Of a DNA stretch of 5,313 bases, positions 1 through 5,313 are shown piece after piece; the stretch's first letter is position 1, and every line of letters starts with the position of its first letter. The stretch is from Victivallales bacterium (GTDB lineage Bacteria; Verrucomicrobiota; Lentisphaeria; Oligosphaerales; Oligosphaeraceae): positions 1 to 5,313 of the forward strand of contig CAAGGB010000248.1 of assembly GCA_900769285.1 (NCBI GenBank). The letters run 5' to 3'. Under the pieces are notes generated by a model, which saw only the letters and a list, made by a program, of their open reading frames with translations, was not told the DNA's origin and ran no database searches. Both the position numbers and the translations under genes were made by a program.

Positions 1-65
1 AGGGCGGAGATTTCGATGGGGCCGAAGACGGGCTTCGGCTCGGGAACGTAGGATGTCTGGGTCAT
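1..65 (-). CDS. Partial CDS, N-terminus only, unidentified
   Basis: The 5' end of a gene that continues beyond base 1. The visible protein begins MTQTSYVPEPKP and continues through VFGPIEIS, about 21 residues with no signal peptide or membrane segment. Two in-frame ATGs exist, at 74 and 65. The AGGAGG site at 76-81 is only 1 nt from the first but 10 nt from the second, so I take 65 as the start; the longer form would add MTA. The gene follows the aminotransferase on the same strand with a 52-bp gap and no terminator, so it is probably in the same transcription unit. I do not recognise the product, and too little is present to name a family. The strong ribosome binding site and conserved reading direction are the only evidence that it is a real gene. 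Confidence 0.6.
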   Translation of the reverse strand, partial: MTQTSYVPEPKPVFGPIEISA

Positions 66-75
66 CGCGGTCATG

Positions 76-81
76 CCTCCT
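76..81 (-). promoter_or_regulatory. Shine-Dalgarno site (AGGAGG) of the partial gene
   Basis: A full AGGAGG consensus read on the minus strand. It lies 10 nt before the ATG at 65 and 1 nt before the ATG at 74. The spacing argues for the downstream ATG. The site sits in a stretch (74-111) whose minus strand has no T, which should keep it single-stranded. Confidence 0.7.
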
Positions 82-117
82 GCTGGGTGGTTGGGGGTGG
101 GGCGTCTCGTGAATGGG

Positions 118-1341
118 TCAGGACTGTCGCTCCGCCATGATGGCGCGCGCCTTCTCGACGGCGCGGCGGAAGCCGTCGCGGGCCTGGACGATGAAGCGCG
201 TGTTCACGCAGAGCGCGAGCCGGAAGTAGCCGGCGCAGCCGAAGCCGCTGCCCGGGACGGCCAGGATGAGCTCGTCCGCCAGCAGCGACACGAACTCCTT
301 GTCGTCCATGCCGAATGGCGCCTTCGGGAAGAAGTAGAACGTGCCGGCGGGCATGGTGAACTCGATGCCGGCCTCGGTGAGGACGTCGGCCATGAGCTGT
401 CGGCGGCGGATGTACTCGGTCGCGTCGGCGTTGGTGCCGAGCGCGGCCTTCATCAGGCGCTGGCCGATGCACGGCGCGTTGACGAAGCCCAGGATGCGGT
501 TCGTCAGGATGACGCCGCTGACCAGCTCGCCCACATTCTCGATGGCCGGGTTGCAGACCACGTACCCGACGCGCTCGCCCGCCAGGGCCAGGTTCTTCGA
601 GAACGAGCCGATGACGACGCTGTAGGTGTAGAGCGGCAGGATGGCGGGGACTTCGGCGCCGTCGAACGCGAGGAAGCGGTACGGCTCGTCGGAGACCAGA
701 TAGATGGGACGGCCGTATTTGGCCGTGGCCTTTTCCAGGATGCTGGCCAGTGCGGCGAGCTCCTCGCGGGTGTAGATGACGCCCGTCGGGTTGTTGGGGC
801 TGTTGACGATGACCGCGCGGGTCTTCTCGGTGATGGCCGCCTCGAACGCCGCCAGATCCAGCCTGAAGCTGGGCTTCAGCGACGGCACCGGCTTCAGCAC
901 GCCGCCGTAGTTGCCGCAGTAGAAGCCGTACTCGACGAAGTACGGCGCCGGGCAGAGGACCTCCTCGCCCGGTGTCAGCACCGCGCGGAAGAATGCGTTC
1001 AGGCCGCCGGCCGCGCCGACTGTGACGACGACGTGCTCGGCGCCGACCGCCGTCTGCTGCTCGACCGTCAGATGCTCCGCGAGCGCCTGCCGGACATCCG
1101 GGTACCCGGCGTTCGGCATATAGCCCAGTCCCGCCGGACGCGCGACCGTCTCGCACAGCTCCTTCATCGCGTCGATGATGGCCGGCGGCGGCGTCAGGTC
1201 AGGGTTCCCCAGGCTGAAGTCGCACACCGCGTCCGCGCCAAATTTCTTCCTCAGCTCAATGCCCTGCTCGAACATCTTGCGGATCATGGAGGAGTTCTTG
1301 ACATAGCCCTCCAACTGCGTCGACAGTAACTGCATCGTCAT
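118..1341 (-). CDS. PLP-dependent aminotransferase, class I/II (fold type I)
   Basis: A 407-residue cytosolic enzyme, normal length for the aspartate aminotransferase superfamily, which moves an amino group between an amino acid and a 2-oxo acid using pyridoxal phosphate. Visible motifs in order: SLGNPDL (43-49, substrate-side loop), GYMPNAGYPDVR (73-84), the phosphate-side turn GAAGG (109-113), PAPYFVEY (131-138, with aromatic residues where the family stacks on the PLP ring), NSPNNPTG (180-187, with N184 the ring-contact Asn), SDEPY (217-221, D218 to the pyridine nitrogen and Y221 to the PLP hydroxyl), SFSKN (246-250, K249 the Schiff-base lysine), GERVGY (255-260, R257 to the phosphate) and GYFRLALC (371-378, R374 the carboxylate-binding Arg). 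All catalytic positions are intact. The ATG at 1341 is chosen because AAGGA at 1347-1351 lies 5 nt upstream; the Met at codon 3 is less well spaced. It is 54 bp after the ligase-like gene, probably in the same operon. The amino acid substrate cannot be read from the sequence, so no symbol is given. Confidence 0.95.
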   Translation of the reverse strand: MTMQLLSTQLEGYVKNSSMIRKMFEQGIELRKKFGADAVCDFSLGNPDLTPPPAIIDAMKELCETVARPAGLGYMPNAGYPDVRQALAEHLTVEQQTAVGAEHVVVTVGAAGGLNAFFRAVLTPGEEVLCPAPYFVEYGFYCGNYGGVLKPVPSLKPSFRLDLAAFEAAITEKTRAVIVNSPNNPTGVIYTREELAALASILEKATAKYGRPIYLVSDEPYRFLAFDGAEVPAILPLYTYSVVIGSFSKNLALAGERVGYVVCNPAIENVGELVSGVILTNRILGFVNAPCIGQRLMKAALGTNADATEYIRRRQLMADVLTEAGIEFTMPAGTFYFFPKAPFGMDDKEFVSLLADELILAVPGSGFGCAGYFRLALCVNTRFIVQARDGFRRAVEKARAIMAERQS

Positions 1342-1394
1342 TCTCGTCCTTCTGTTGTGTGGTTTGGTGTGTGTCTTTTTTGTGTCTTTTGTGG
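1342..1394 (-). other. Uridine-free intercistronic leader with a 10-bp direct repeat
   Basis: The 53 bases before the aminotransferase start contain no T on the coding strand and are very rich in A and C. On the plus strand the 10-mer TGTGTCTTTT occurs at 1370-1379 and again at 1381-1390. There is no hairpin or T-tract, so this is not a terminator. The likely consequence is read-through from the ligase-like gene and an unstructured, accessible ribosome binding site. That role is inferred, but the composition is directly visible. Confidence 0.6.
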
Positions 1395-1395
1395 A

Positions 1396-4300
1396 CTAGA
1401 AATTCAGCGTGAAGGCGAAGGTGATGCCTCGCGGGAAGGCGGGTGCCTGGCAGGAGACGAAGACGTCGCCCTGTGGGGGGACATGCCGCAGCTTGTCGAG
1501 GGCCTTCAGATAGGGCTGCCATTCGCGTCGCACGCGGATGATTTCGCCGACGCGCAGCGTCCGTTCCCGTCCCTGACCGAATTCGACGCGGTCGTGGAAA
1601 AGCACCGTTCCGCCCCGGGTGCGGAAGGTCATGGGGAGGCTGAAGGTCTCGTTGATGTCATCGCGGCAGGCGAACAGATAGTCGAGTCGGAGCTGGCTGC
1701 GCAGGTTCTCCGTCTGCTGTGGCTGTGCCTGGACGCCGAGCCAGTCCAGCCCGCCCTCCAGGATGGCGACGGGGTGGGGACCACGCTTCCGCAGCGCCTC
1801 GTAGAGCTTCCGCTCGTGCGGCGTGAGGCGTTCGGGAGCGCAGGCGTGCAGCCGCTCGAGGGCCAGCACGTTGTCGGGACAGAGCTCGAGGGAGGCGCGG
1901 AGGGCGTCGGCCGCCTCGTCGGGACGCTGGAGCAGCAGCAGCCCGTGGGCGCGGAACAGCGGGATGAGATGGCGCTGCAGCCATTCGCCCTCGACTGTCT
2001 CCAGTCGCGACAGCTCCGCGACATGCCGCCGGACATCGGTGCCGTCCGCGACGCGCTGCGCCAGCAGGATGTTCAGCGCCGCCTGCAGATACTGCGCCCG
2101 CGCCAGGAAGTAGGGCTTGCCCAGCAGCTCGGGCTGCCCGAGGCAGACCAGCGCCTCGCGCAGCAGCTCGACGGTCATCTCGGGATGGTCGGGCGGCAGA
2201 TACGTCAGCCGCAGCAGCCCGAGCGTGGCCTCCAACTGCTGTCCGCGGAGGCGCTGCAGTTGCGCCAGTCGGAGCACGCGCCGCGGCGAGGCGGGCAGAC
2301 GGCGTTCACGCTCCTGGAGCAGGGCGATGGCTTGGCGGTCGTGTCCGGCGGCCAGCAGCGCCTCGACCTCCTGTTCCCAGCCGTCCGTCTCCAGAAGCCG
2401 TCTGTAGTCGCGCCAGACCTGCGGCAACTGTGCGGTGCTGCCCGTCAGCGTCAGCAGCTCCGCCTTCCGCGAGCAGACGGTCAGACGCTCCTCGGGCGTG
2501 AGCGTGAGGCGTCCGGCCGCCTGGCCATCCTCCAGCCGACCAATCAGCTCCAGCGCCTCGCGGTGATGCGACTGCCGCACGAGCACCGTCAGCAGCGACA
2601 GCAGCGACGGCCCGTTCTCGGGCACCTGACCCATCATCTCGGGCACGGACGGGCAGAGCTGGAACAGCATCTCGTACAGCATCCGATGGTTGGAGCCGTC
2701 CAGCGACAGGCACGTCCGGACACACCGGATGGCCTTTGAACGTGCCTGCTCCAGCTTCTCGGGGGGCACGTCGTCGGTCGACGACGCCTCGACGAAGCTC
2801 TGGAACGCGGCGGCCGCCGCGTCCTCGGCCGTCGCGACGAGCGTGGGCTGGCAGGCGGCCGCCCAGTCGTAGAGCTGGCTGCGCCGTTCCTGCGAGAGGT
2901 CGAGGACCTCCATGCCGGTGGCGAGGTCGTGGAAGCGCGCCAGGAAGATGGCGGTGACGCCGTTCAGGGGGGCGCGTCGGGCGGACTCGGCGATGTCCCG
3001 GCAGGCCTCGTCCAGCAGACGCGGCTCGTCGGCGGGCTTCTGCTCGGCCAGCAGGACGCTGGCGAGCGCGGCGTTGTGGAGCAGCCGATGCTGATTGAGG
3101 ACGCGTCCGCGGGCGCGTTCGACAAGCGCACGGCGACGTTCGTAGTCGTGCCGTCCGGGACGGTGGGTGAGCGTCTCCAGACGCAGCTCCGCGTTCAGGT
3201 CGGCGCTGGCCAGCGACGAGCCGAACAGTCCGGCCAGCCAGGGCAGGGCGGACAGCGCCGCCAGCCCCAGCGCCAGCAGCGGCAGCCGCCGGCCCAGACG
3301 GCCGCGCCGCAGCATTTCGCGCGATGGCGGCGGCACCGCCGGTGTCTCCGGGTGTGTCGCCGCGGCGTCCAGCGTCGCGACCACCACGATGAAGACGAGC
3401 GCGTTGGGCCATGCCAGCAGATTGAACTCGACCAGCTCGTGCAGCGAGACGCCGACCACCGTCAGCGCCGTCGCCAGCCCCACCCATTTGCGGCAGCCAT
3501 GCTCGTTCCAGCAGCGCCGCAACGCCCTTGCCCATAGCCACCAGCCCAGCGCCAGCAGCCCCACCAGCAGCGGGACGCCCATCTCCGCCGCCAGCTCCAG
3601 ATAGTCGTTGTGCGCGTGCTCGACGAGCTGCTGCGTGAAATGGCCCGACTCATAGCGCTGTATCACGTCGCCATAGCCGCCCAGCCCCACGCCGAACGGC
3701 CAGAAGTCCCGCAGGAGGCGCACCGTGTCCTGCCAGACCAGCCAGCGGCTGTCCATCGTGAGTTCGTTCACCTCCAGCTCCTTATAACGCTCCGACAGCC
3801 GCGTCAGCACCACCGGCAGGCCAATCGCCAGCGAGGCACCCAGCAGCGCCGTCAGCGCCATCGCGCTCTGGCGACGTCCCGATGGCATCCGGCGCGACCG
3901 CAGCAGCCACACCAGCATGAACAGCGTCGACGCCACCGTCATCCCGATGAACGCGCCGCGCGACAGGCTCAGAACCTGCGCCGTCACCAGCAGAAAAACC
4001 ACCAGCGCCAGCAGGACCAGCACCGTCATTGACGATGTCTGCAGCCGTTCCCCATACGCATAGGTCTTGGACGCATAGCCGTTCTGCTGACGCTGCTCCG
4101 ACAGGATGGTCGCTCCCAGCCCCAGGCACGACACAATGCCCATCATCATCAGGAACGCAAAGTGATTCCGGTTCAGGAACGCCCCGTGAAACTCGCCGCC
4201 CATGCGGATGCTGGACGAGAAGTACTGCCCATACGCCAGCAGCGCGTTGCCCAGCGCCGCCGCCACGACCGCCAGCATCATCATCTTCAGCCGCTGACGG

Positions 4301-4806
4301 TCACAGCCCATGCTGGTCAGCACGAACAGCAGCAGCGTGCAGGCCAGCAGCAGCGCCAGCCGCTCCAGCGTCGCGTCCGGCGACAGCGACAGCCGCGTCG
4401 GCACGGGCCGGATGGCGATGGCGTTGAACGCGCTCCAGAGGCGCGCGTTGGCATCACAGAGACTGTCCGAGCCGGGCAGCAGTTGCAGCAGTCCCATCAG
4501 CAGGGGCAGTCCTGGGAGGAGCAGAACGGGGCTGAGCCGGAGGCCGACCGCCGCCGTGCCGCGCCACCAGGCCACCAGCGACCATAGCCCGAACGCCAGC
4601 GTCAGCGACAGCAGCACCAGCGGCAGCCACCACGCGGCGCCGCCGCCATGCGCGATGGTCAGAAACGCCGTGGCCACCAGACTCAGGGCGAACGGCACGG
4701 GCGTCAGGCCGTGGAAGAGGACGCTGGGCAGGGCGTGGAGCCTGCCCGCCAGTCCGCGATGGCGGCGGTGACTATGCTGGCCGATTTCGTCTTGGTTGGT
4801 CGTCAT
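1396..4806 (-). CDS. O-antigen ligase family (Wzy_C) membrane protein with C-terminal TPR-like region
   Basis: A 1136-residue inner-membrane protein. Residues about 35-530 are a polytopic bundle of roughly 12-13 hydrophobic segments (for example 35-52, 58-80, 92-110, 148-166, 176-193, 210-235, 259-281, 285-303, 317-337, 404-425, 463-481, 508-530). It carries Wzy_C-type signatures: GAFLNRNHFAF (208-218), LSLSRGAFIG (279-288, R283), SRWLVWQDTVRLLRDFWPFG (353-372) and a large loop ending in HAHNDYLELAAEMG (397-410), where H399 is the likely catalytic His. Known relatives join lipid-carried glycans to lipid A core or to proteins, or polymerise O-antigen. Residues about 535-990 are helical and TPR-like (clearest at 952-988), and the last 100 or so residues are an unrecognised, apparently beta-rich module. 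Typical family members have about 400-600 residues, so the tail is long. The ATG at 4806 is the first after an in-frame stop at 4825-4827; no Shine-Dalgarno site precedes it. No glycan genes are nearby, so ligase, protein-glycosylating and polymerase roles all remain open. Confidence 0.88.
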   Translation of the reverse strand: MTTNQDEIGQHSHRRHRGLAGRLHALPSVLFHGLTPVPFALSLVATAFLTIAHGGGAAWWLPLVLLSLTLAFGLWSLVAWWRGTAAVGLRLSPVLLLPGLPLLMGLLQLLPGSDSLCDANARLWSAFNAIAIRPVPTRLSLSPDATLERLALLLACTLLLFVLTSMGCDRQRLKMMMLAVVAAALGNALLAYGQYFSSSIRMGGEFHGAFLNRNHFAFLMMMGIVSCLGLGATILSEQRQQNGYASKTYAYGERLQTSSMTVLVLLALVVFLLVTAQVLSLSRGAFIGMTVASTLFMLVWLLRSRRMPSGRRQSAMALTALLGASLAIGLPVVLTRLSERYKELEVNELTMDSRWLVWQDTVRLLRDFWPFGVGLGGYGDVIQRYESGHFTQQLVEHAHNDYLELAAEMGVPLLVGLLALGWWLWARALRRCWNEHGCRKWVGLATALTVVGVSLHELVEFNLLAWPNALVFIVVVATLDAAATHPETPAVPPPSREMLRRGRLGRRLPLLALGLAALSALPWLAGLFGSSLASADLNAELRLETLTHRPGRHDYERRRALVERARGRVLNQHRLLHNAALASVLLAEQKPADEPRLLDEACRDIAESARRAPLNGVTAIFLARFHDLATGMEVLDLSQERRSQLYDWAAACQPTLVATAEDAAAAAFQSFVEASSTDDVPPEKLEQARSKAIRCVRTCLSLDGSNHRMLYEMLFQLCPSVPEMMGQVPENGPSLLSLLTVLVRQSHHREALELIGRLEDGQAAGRLTLTPEERLTVCSRKAELLTLTGSTAQLPQVWRDYRRLLETDGWEQEVEALLAAGHDRQAIALLQERERRLPASPRRVLRLAQLQRLRGQQLEATLGLLRLTYLPPDHPEMTVELLREALVCLGQPELLGKPYFLARAQYLQAALNILLAQRVADGTDVRRHVAELSRLETVEGEWLQRHLIPLFRAHGLLLLQRPDEAADALRASLELCPDNVLALERLHACAPERLTPHERKLYEALRKRGPHPVAILEGGLDWLGVQAQPQQTENLRSQLRLDYLFACRDDINETFSLPMTFRTRGGTVLFHDRVEFGQGRERTLRVGEIIRVRREWQPYLKALDKLRHVPPQGDVFVSCQAPAFPRGITFAFTLNF

Positions 4807-4928
4807 GGTAGATGCGTGGAGGTGCTAAACGCGCATGGTCTGGTGGAGACAACGGGAAAAACGGCATCTGCGTGCGGTGAATGGGTGCCCCGTCGCGGCC
4901 CCACATGTCCGATTCCAGTCTGTCGGCC
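4807..4928. other. Spacer between the terminator and the ligase-like gene; no clear promoter
   Basis: This 122-bp stretch should hold the promoter of the ligase-like operon, because the tRNA transcript ends just upstream. I see no strong sigma70-type pair. The best match on the minus strand is TTGTCT (4847-4852), a 17-bp gap and TTTAGC (4824-4829), which is poor. Instead of a ribosome binding site, the leader carries ACCTCC (4818-4823), the complement of one. Nothing here supports a separate gene. Confidence 0.4.
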
Positions 4929-4969
4929 AAAAAACAAAACAAGCCTGCGCGAACGGGCCGCGCAGGCTT
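4929..4969 (-). terminator. Rho-independent terminator after tRNA-Leu
   Basis: A perfect 11-bp inverted repeat, AAGCCTGCGCG at 4941-4951 and CGCGCAGGCTT at 4959-4969, with a 7-nt loop. On the minus strand it is followed by GTTTTGTTTTTT (4929-4940). It begins 9 nt past the tRNA CCA end, so it terminates the tRNA transcript and separates it from the ligase-like gene. The plus-strand side has only a weak T-rich run, so it is probably not an efficient bidirectional terminator. Confidence 0.9.
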
Positions 4970-4977
4970 TCTGTGTT

Positions 4978-5064
4978 TGGTACCGGAGGTGGGACTCGAA
5001 CCCACATACCCGTGAGGATACCAGATTTTGAGTCTAGCGCGTCTGCCAATTCCGCCACTCCGGC
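4978..5064 (-). tRNA. tRNA-Leu (anticodon CAA), CCA encoded
   Basis: A class II tRNA, 84 nt plus an encoded CCA at 4978-4980. The acceptor GCCGGAG pairs with CTCCGGT, the D stem is GCG/CGC around a loop with TTGG, and the anticodon stem CTAGA/TCTGG closes the loop CTCAAAA with anticodon CAA, reading UUG. A long variable arm follows (TATCC, loop TCAC, GGGTA), then the T arm GTGGG-TTCGAGT-CCCAC and discriminator A73, as expected for leucyl-tRNA synthetase. The one oddity is that the first pair is G1-U72 where bacterial tRNA-Leu normally has G1-C72. It has its own promoter and terminator, so it is a single-gene transcription unit. Confidence 0.96.
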
Positions 5065-5079
5065 ATCTGGATTGGACGT

Positions 5080-5108
5080 AATGTATATCGCGCCTTGGGG
5101 CTTGTCAA
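5080..5108 (-). promoter_or_regulatory. Sigma70-type promoter of tRNA-Leu
   Basis: On the minus strand a perfect -35 box TTGACA (5103-5108), a 17-bp spacer and a -10 box TACATT (5080-5085, 4 of 6 matches). The -10 box ends 15 nt before tRNA base G1, giving a predicted 5' leader of about 8-9 nt for RNase P to remove. An A-rich run on the minus strand (about 5122-5131) lies upstream, where it might act as a weak UP-like element. The repeat array starts about 25-30 bp upstream of the -35 box. Confidence 0.8.
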
Positions 5109-5131
5109 GCGAGGCAGGCCGCTTTTTCTTT

Positions 5132-5275
5132 TCGCATGAGCCTAATGAGCCTAATGGGACTAATGGGCCTAATGGGCCTAATGGGGCTAATGGGGCTAAT
5201 GGGGCTAATGGGGCTAATGGGGCTAATGGGCCTAATGGGCCTAATGGGGCTAATGGGGCTAATGGGCTCTATGGG
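5132..5275. repeat. 9-bp tandem repeat array, consensus (C/G)CTAATGGG
   Basis: Fifteen head-to-tail 9-bp units from 5141 to 5275, with a degenerate unit TCGCATGAG at 5132-5140. In order: CCTAATGAG, CCTAATGGG, ACTAATGGG, two CCTAATGGG, five GCTAATGGG, two CCTAATGGG, two GCTAATGGG and CTCTATGGG. Variation is almost confined to the first base of the unit and to the outermost units, as expected for slippage-driven expansion from the centre. Since 9 is a multiple of 3, several frames stay open (LMG and NGA/NGP plus, PIS and PLA minus), but there is no ribosome binding site or non-repetitive domain, so I call it non-coding. Confidence 0.93.
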
Positions 5276-5313
5276 TAATGAGCCCTATGAGCCCTATGAG
5301 CCCTATGAGCCCT
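5276..5313. repeat. Second 9-bp repeat block, CCCTATGAG, truncated by the window edge
   Basis: After a 7-nt incomplete unit TAATGAG (5276-5282), the array continues in a new phase as three CCCTATGAG units (5283-5309) and CCCT at the edge. It is clearly related to the preceding block (TATGAG against AATGGG) but is a distinct homogenised variant. The total length is unknown because the window ends inside it. Confidence 0.85.

Noticed and set aside
73..1329. A 418-codon plus-strand open frame covering the aminotransferase
   Set aside because: It is in exact antisense codon register with the aminotransferase. In that register a stop needs Leu TTA/CTA or Ser TCA in the real gene, codons that GC-rich genes rarely use. 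The protein has no recognisable motifs and is dominated by Arg, Ala, Asp and Val.
1357..2739. A 460-codon plus-strand open frame opposite the end of the ligase-like gene
   Set aside because: It has the same antisense register and the same explanation; its composition is low-complexity Gln/Arg/Leu from the Leu/Ala-rich sense strand. Other long frames between 1600 and 4800 are likewise shadows.
3240..4640. Many recurring CAGCGCCAGCAG-like words, suggesting a dispersed repeat
   Set aside because: These are CTG and GCG/GCC codons for Leu and Ala in membrane segments of the ligase-like protein, with no fixed period or orientation.
4824..4852. A promoter for the ligase-like gene (TTGTCT, 17 bp, TTTAGC on the minus strand)
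   Set aside because: Only 4 of 6 and 3 of 6 consensus matches, which is close to background; kept as a mention only.
4825..5058. A minus-strand frame beginning MAELADALDSKS
   Set aside because: This is the classic false protein made by translating a tRNA-Leu gene; the tRNA call explains the sequence fully.
5107..5130. A possible plus-strand terminator (AAGCG, 8-nt loop, CGCTT, then a T-rich run)
   Set aside because: The stem is only 5 bp, no plus-strand gene precedes it, and it overlaps the -35 box and upstream A-rich run of the tRNA promoter.
4835..5278. A 147-codon plus-strand frame with GGAGGT at 4818-4823, 11 nt before its ATG, running into the repeats
   Set aside because: Despite the SD-like site, it reads through the antisense of the terminator and the whole tRNA, giving the GGTRTHIP-type peptide that is a known false translation of tRNA-Leu, and then the NGP/NGA repeat. 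No independent coding signal is present.
5136..5313. A plus-strand frame of repeated LMG that becomes EPY and stays open to the window edge
   Set aside because: It consists only of repeat units, has no ribosome binding site, and is open merely because a 9-bp unit preserves frame. It could be revisited if a non-repetitive domain follows beyond the edge.
4978..5313. tRNA-Leu as an integration site of a mobile element
   Set aside because: No integrase, no duplicated tRNA 3' end and no element-type genes are visible; the tandem repeats lie on the promoter side of the tRNA, not at its 3' end.

Overview
The window is GC-rich bacterial DNA, and every gene I can support is on the minus strand. It reads from the high-coordinate end to the low one as tRNA-Leu(CAA), a rho-independent terminator, a long O-antigen-ligase-type membrane protein with a C-terminal helical-repeat region, a fold-type I PLP-dependent aminotransferase, and the first codons of a third gene cut by the window edge. 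Shine-Dalgarno sites precede two of the three protein genes, and the tRNA encodes its own CCA end. Long 9-bp tandem repeats in intergenic DNA, together with the GC-rich coding, bring to mind the Planctomycetes-Verrucomicrobia-Lentisphaerae-Kiritimatiellota group. That placement is a weak inference from repeat style and not a marker-gene assignment.

Region by region: 1-65 is the start of an unidentified gene. 66-117 is a short spacer with a strong ribosome binding site. 118-1341 is the aminotransferase with all the usual PLP residues in place. 1342-1395 is a spacer whose transcript has no uridine except at its first base. 1396-4806 is the 1136-residue ligase/polymerase-family protein (membrane half about residues 35-530, soluble half about 535-1136). 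4807-4928 is a spacer without a convincing promoter. 4929-4969 is the terminator that ends the tRNA transcript. 4978-5064 is the tRNA. 5080-5108 is its promoter (TTGACA, 17 bp, TACATT). 5132-5313 is a 9-bp tandem repeat array that runs off the window.

The ligase-like gene, the aminotransferase and the partial gene are spaced 50-55 bp apart on one strand with no terminator between them, so they are probably co-transcribed. The window contains no glycosyltransferases or sugar-nucleotide genes, so the acceptor and glycan of the ligase-like protein cannot be stated, and no functional link to the aminotransferase is visible. I see no clearly new multi-gene system. The items most worth a second look are the ligase-solenoid fusion with its unrecognised C-terminal module, the G-run tandem repeat array next to the tRNA promoter, and the uridine-free intercistronic leaders.
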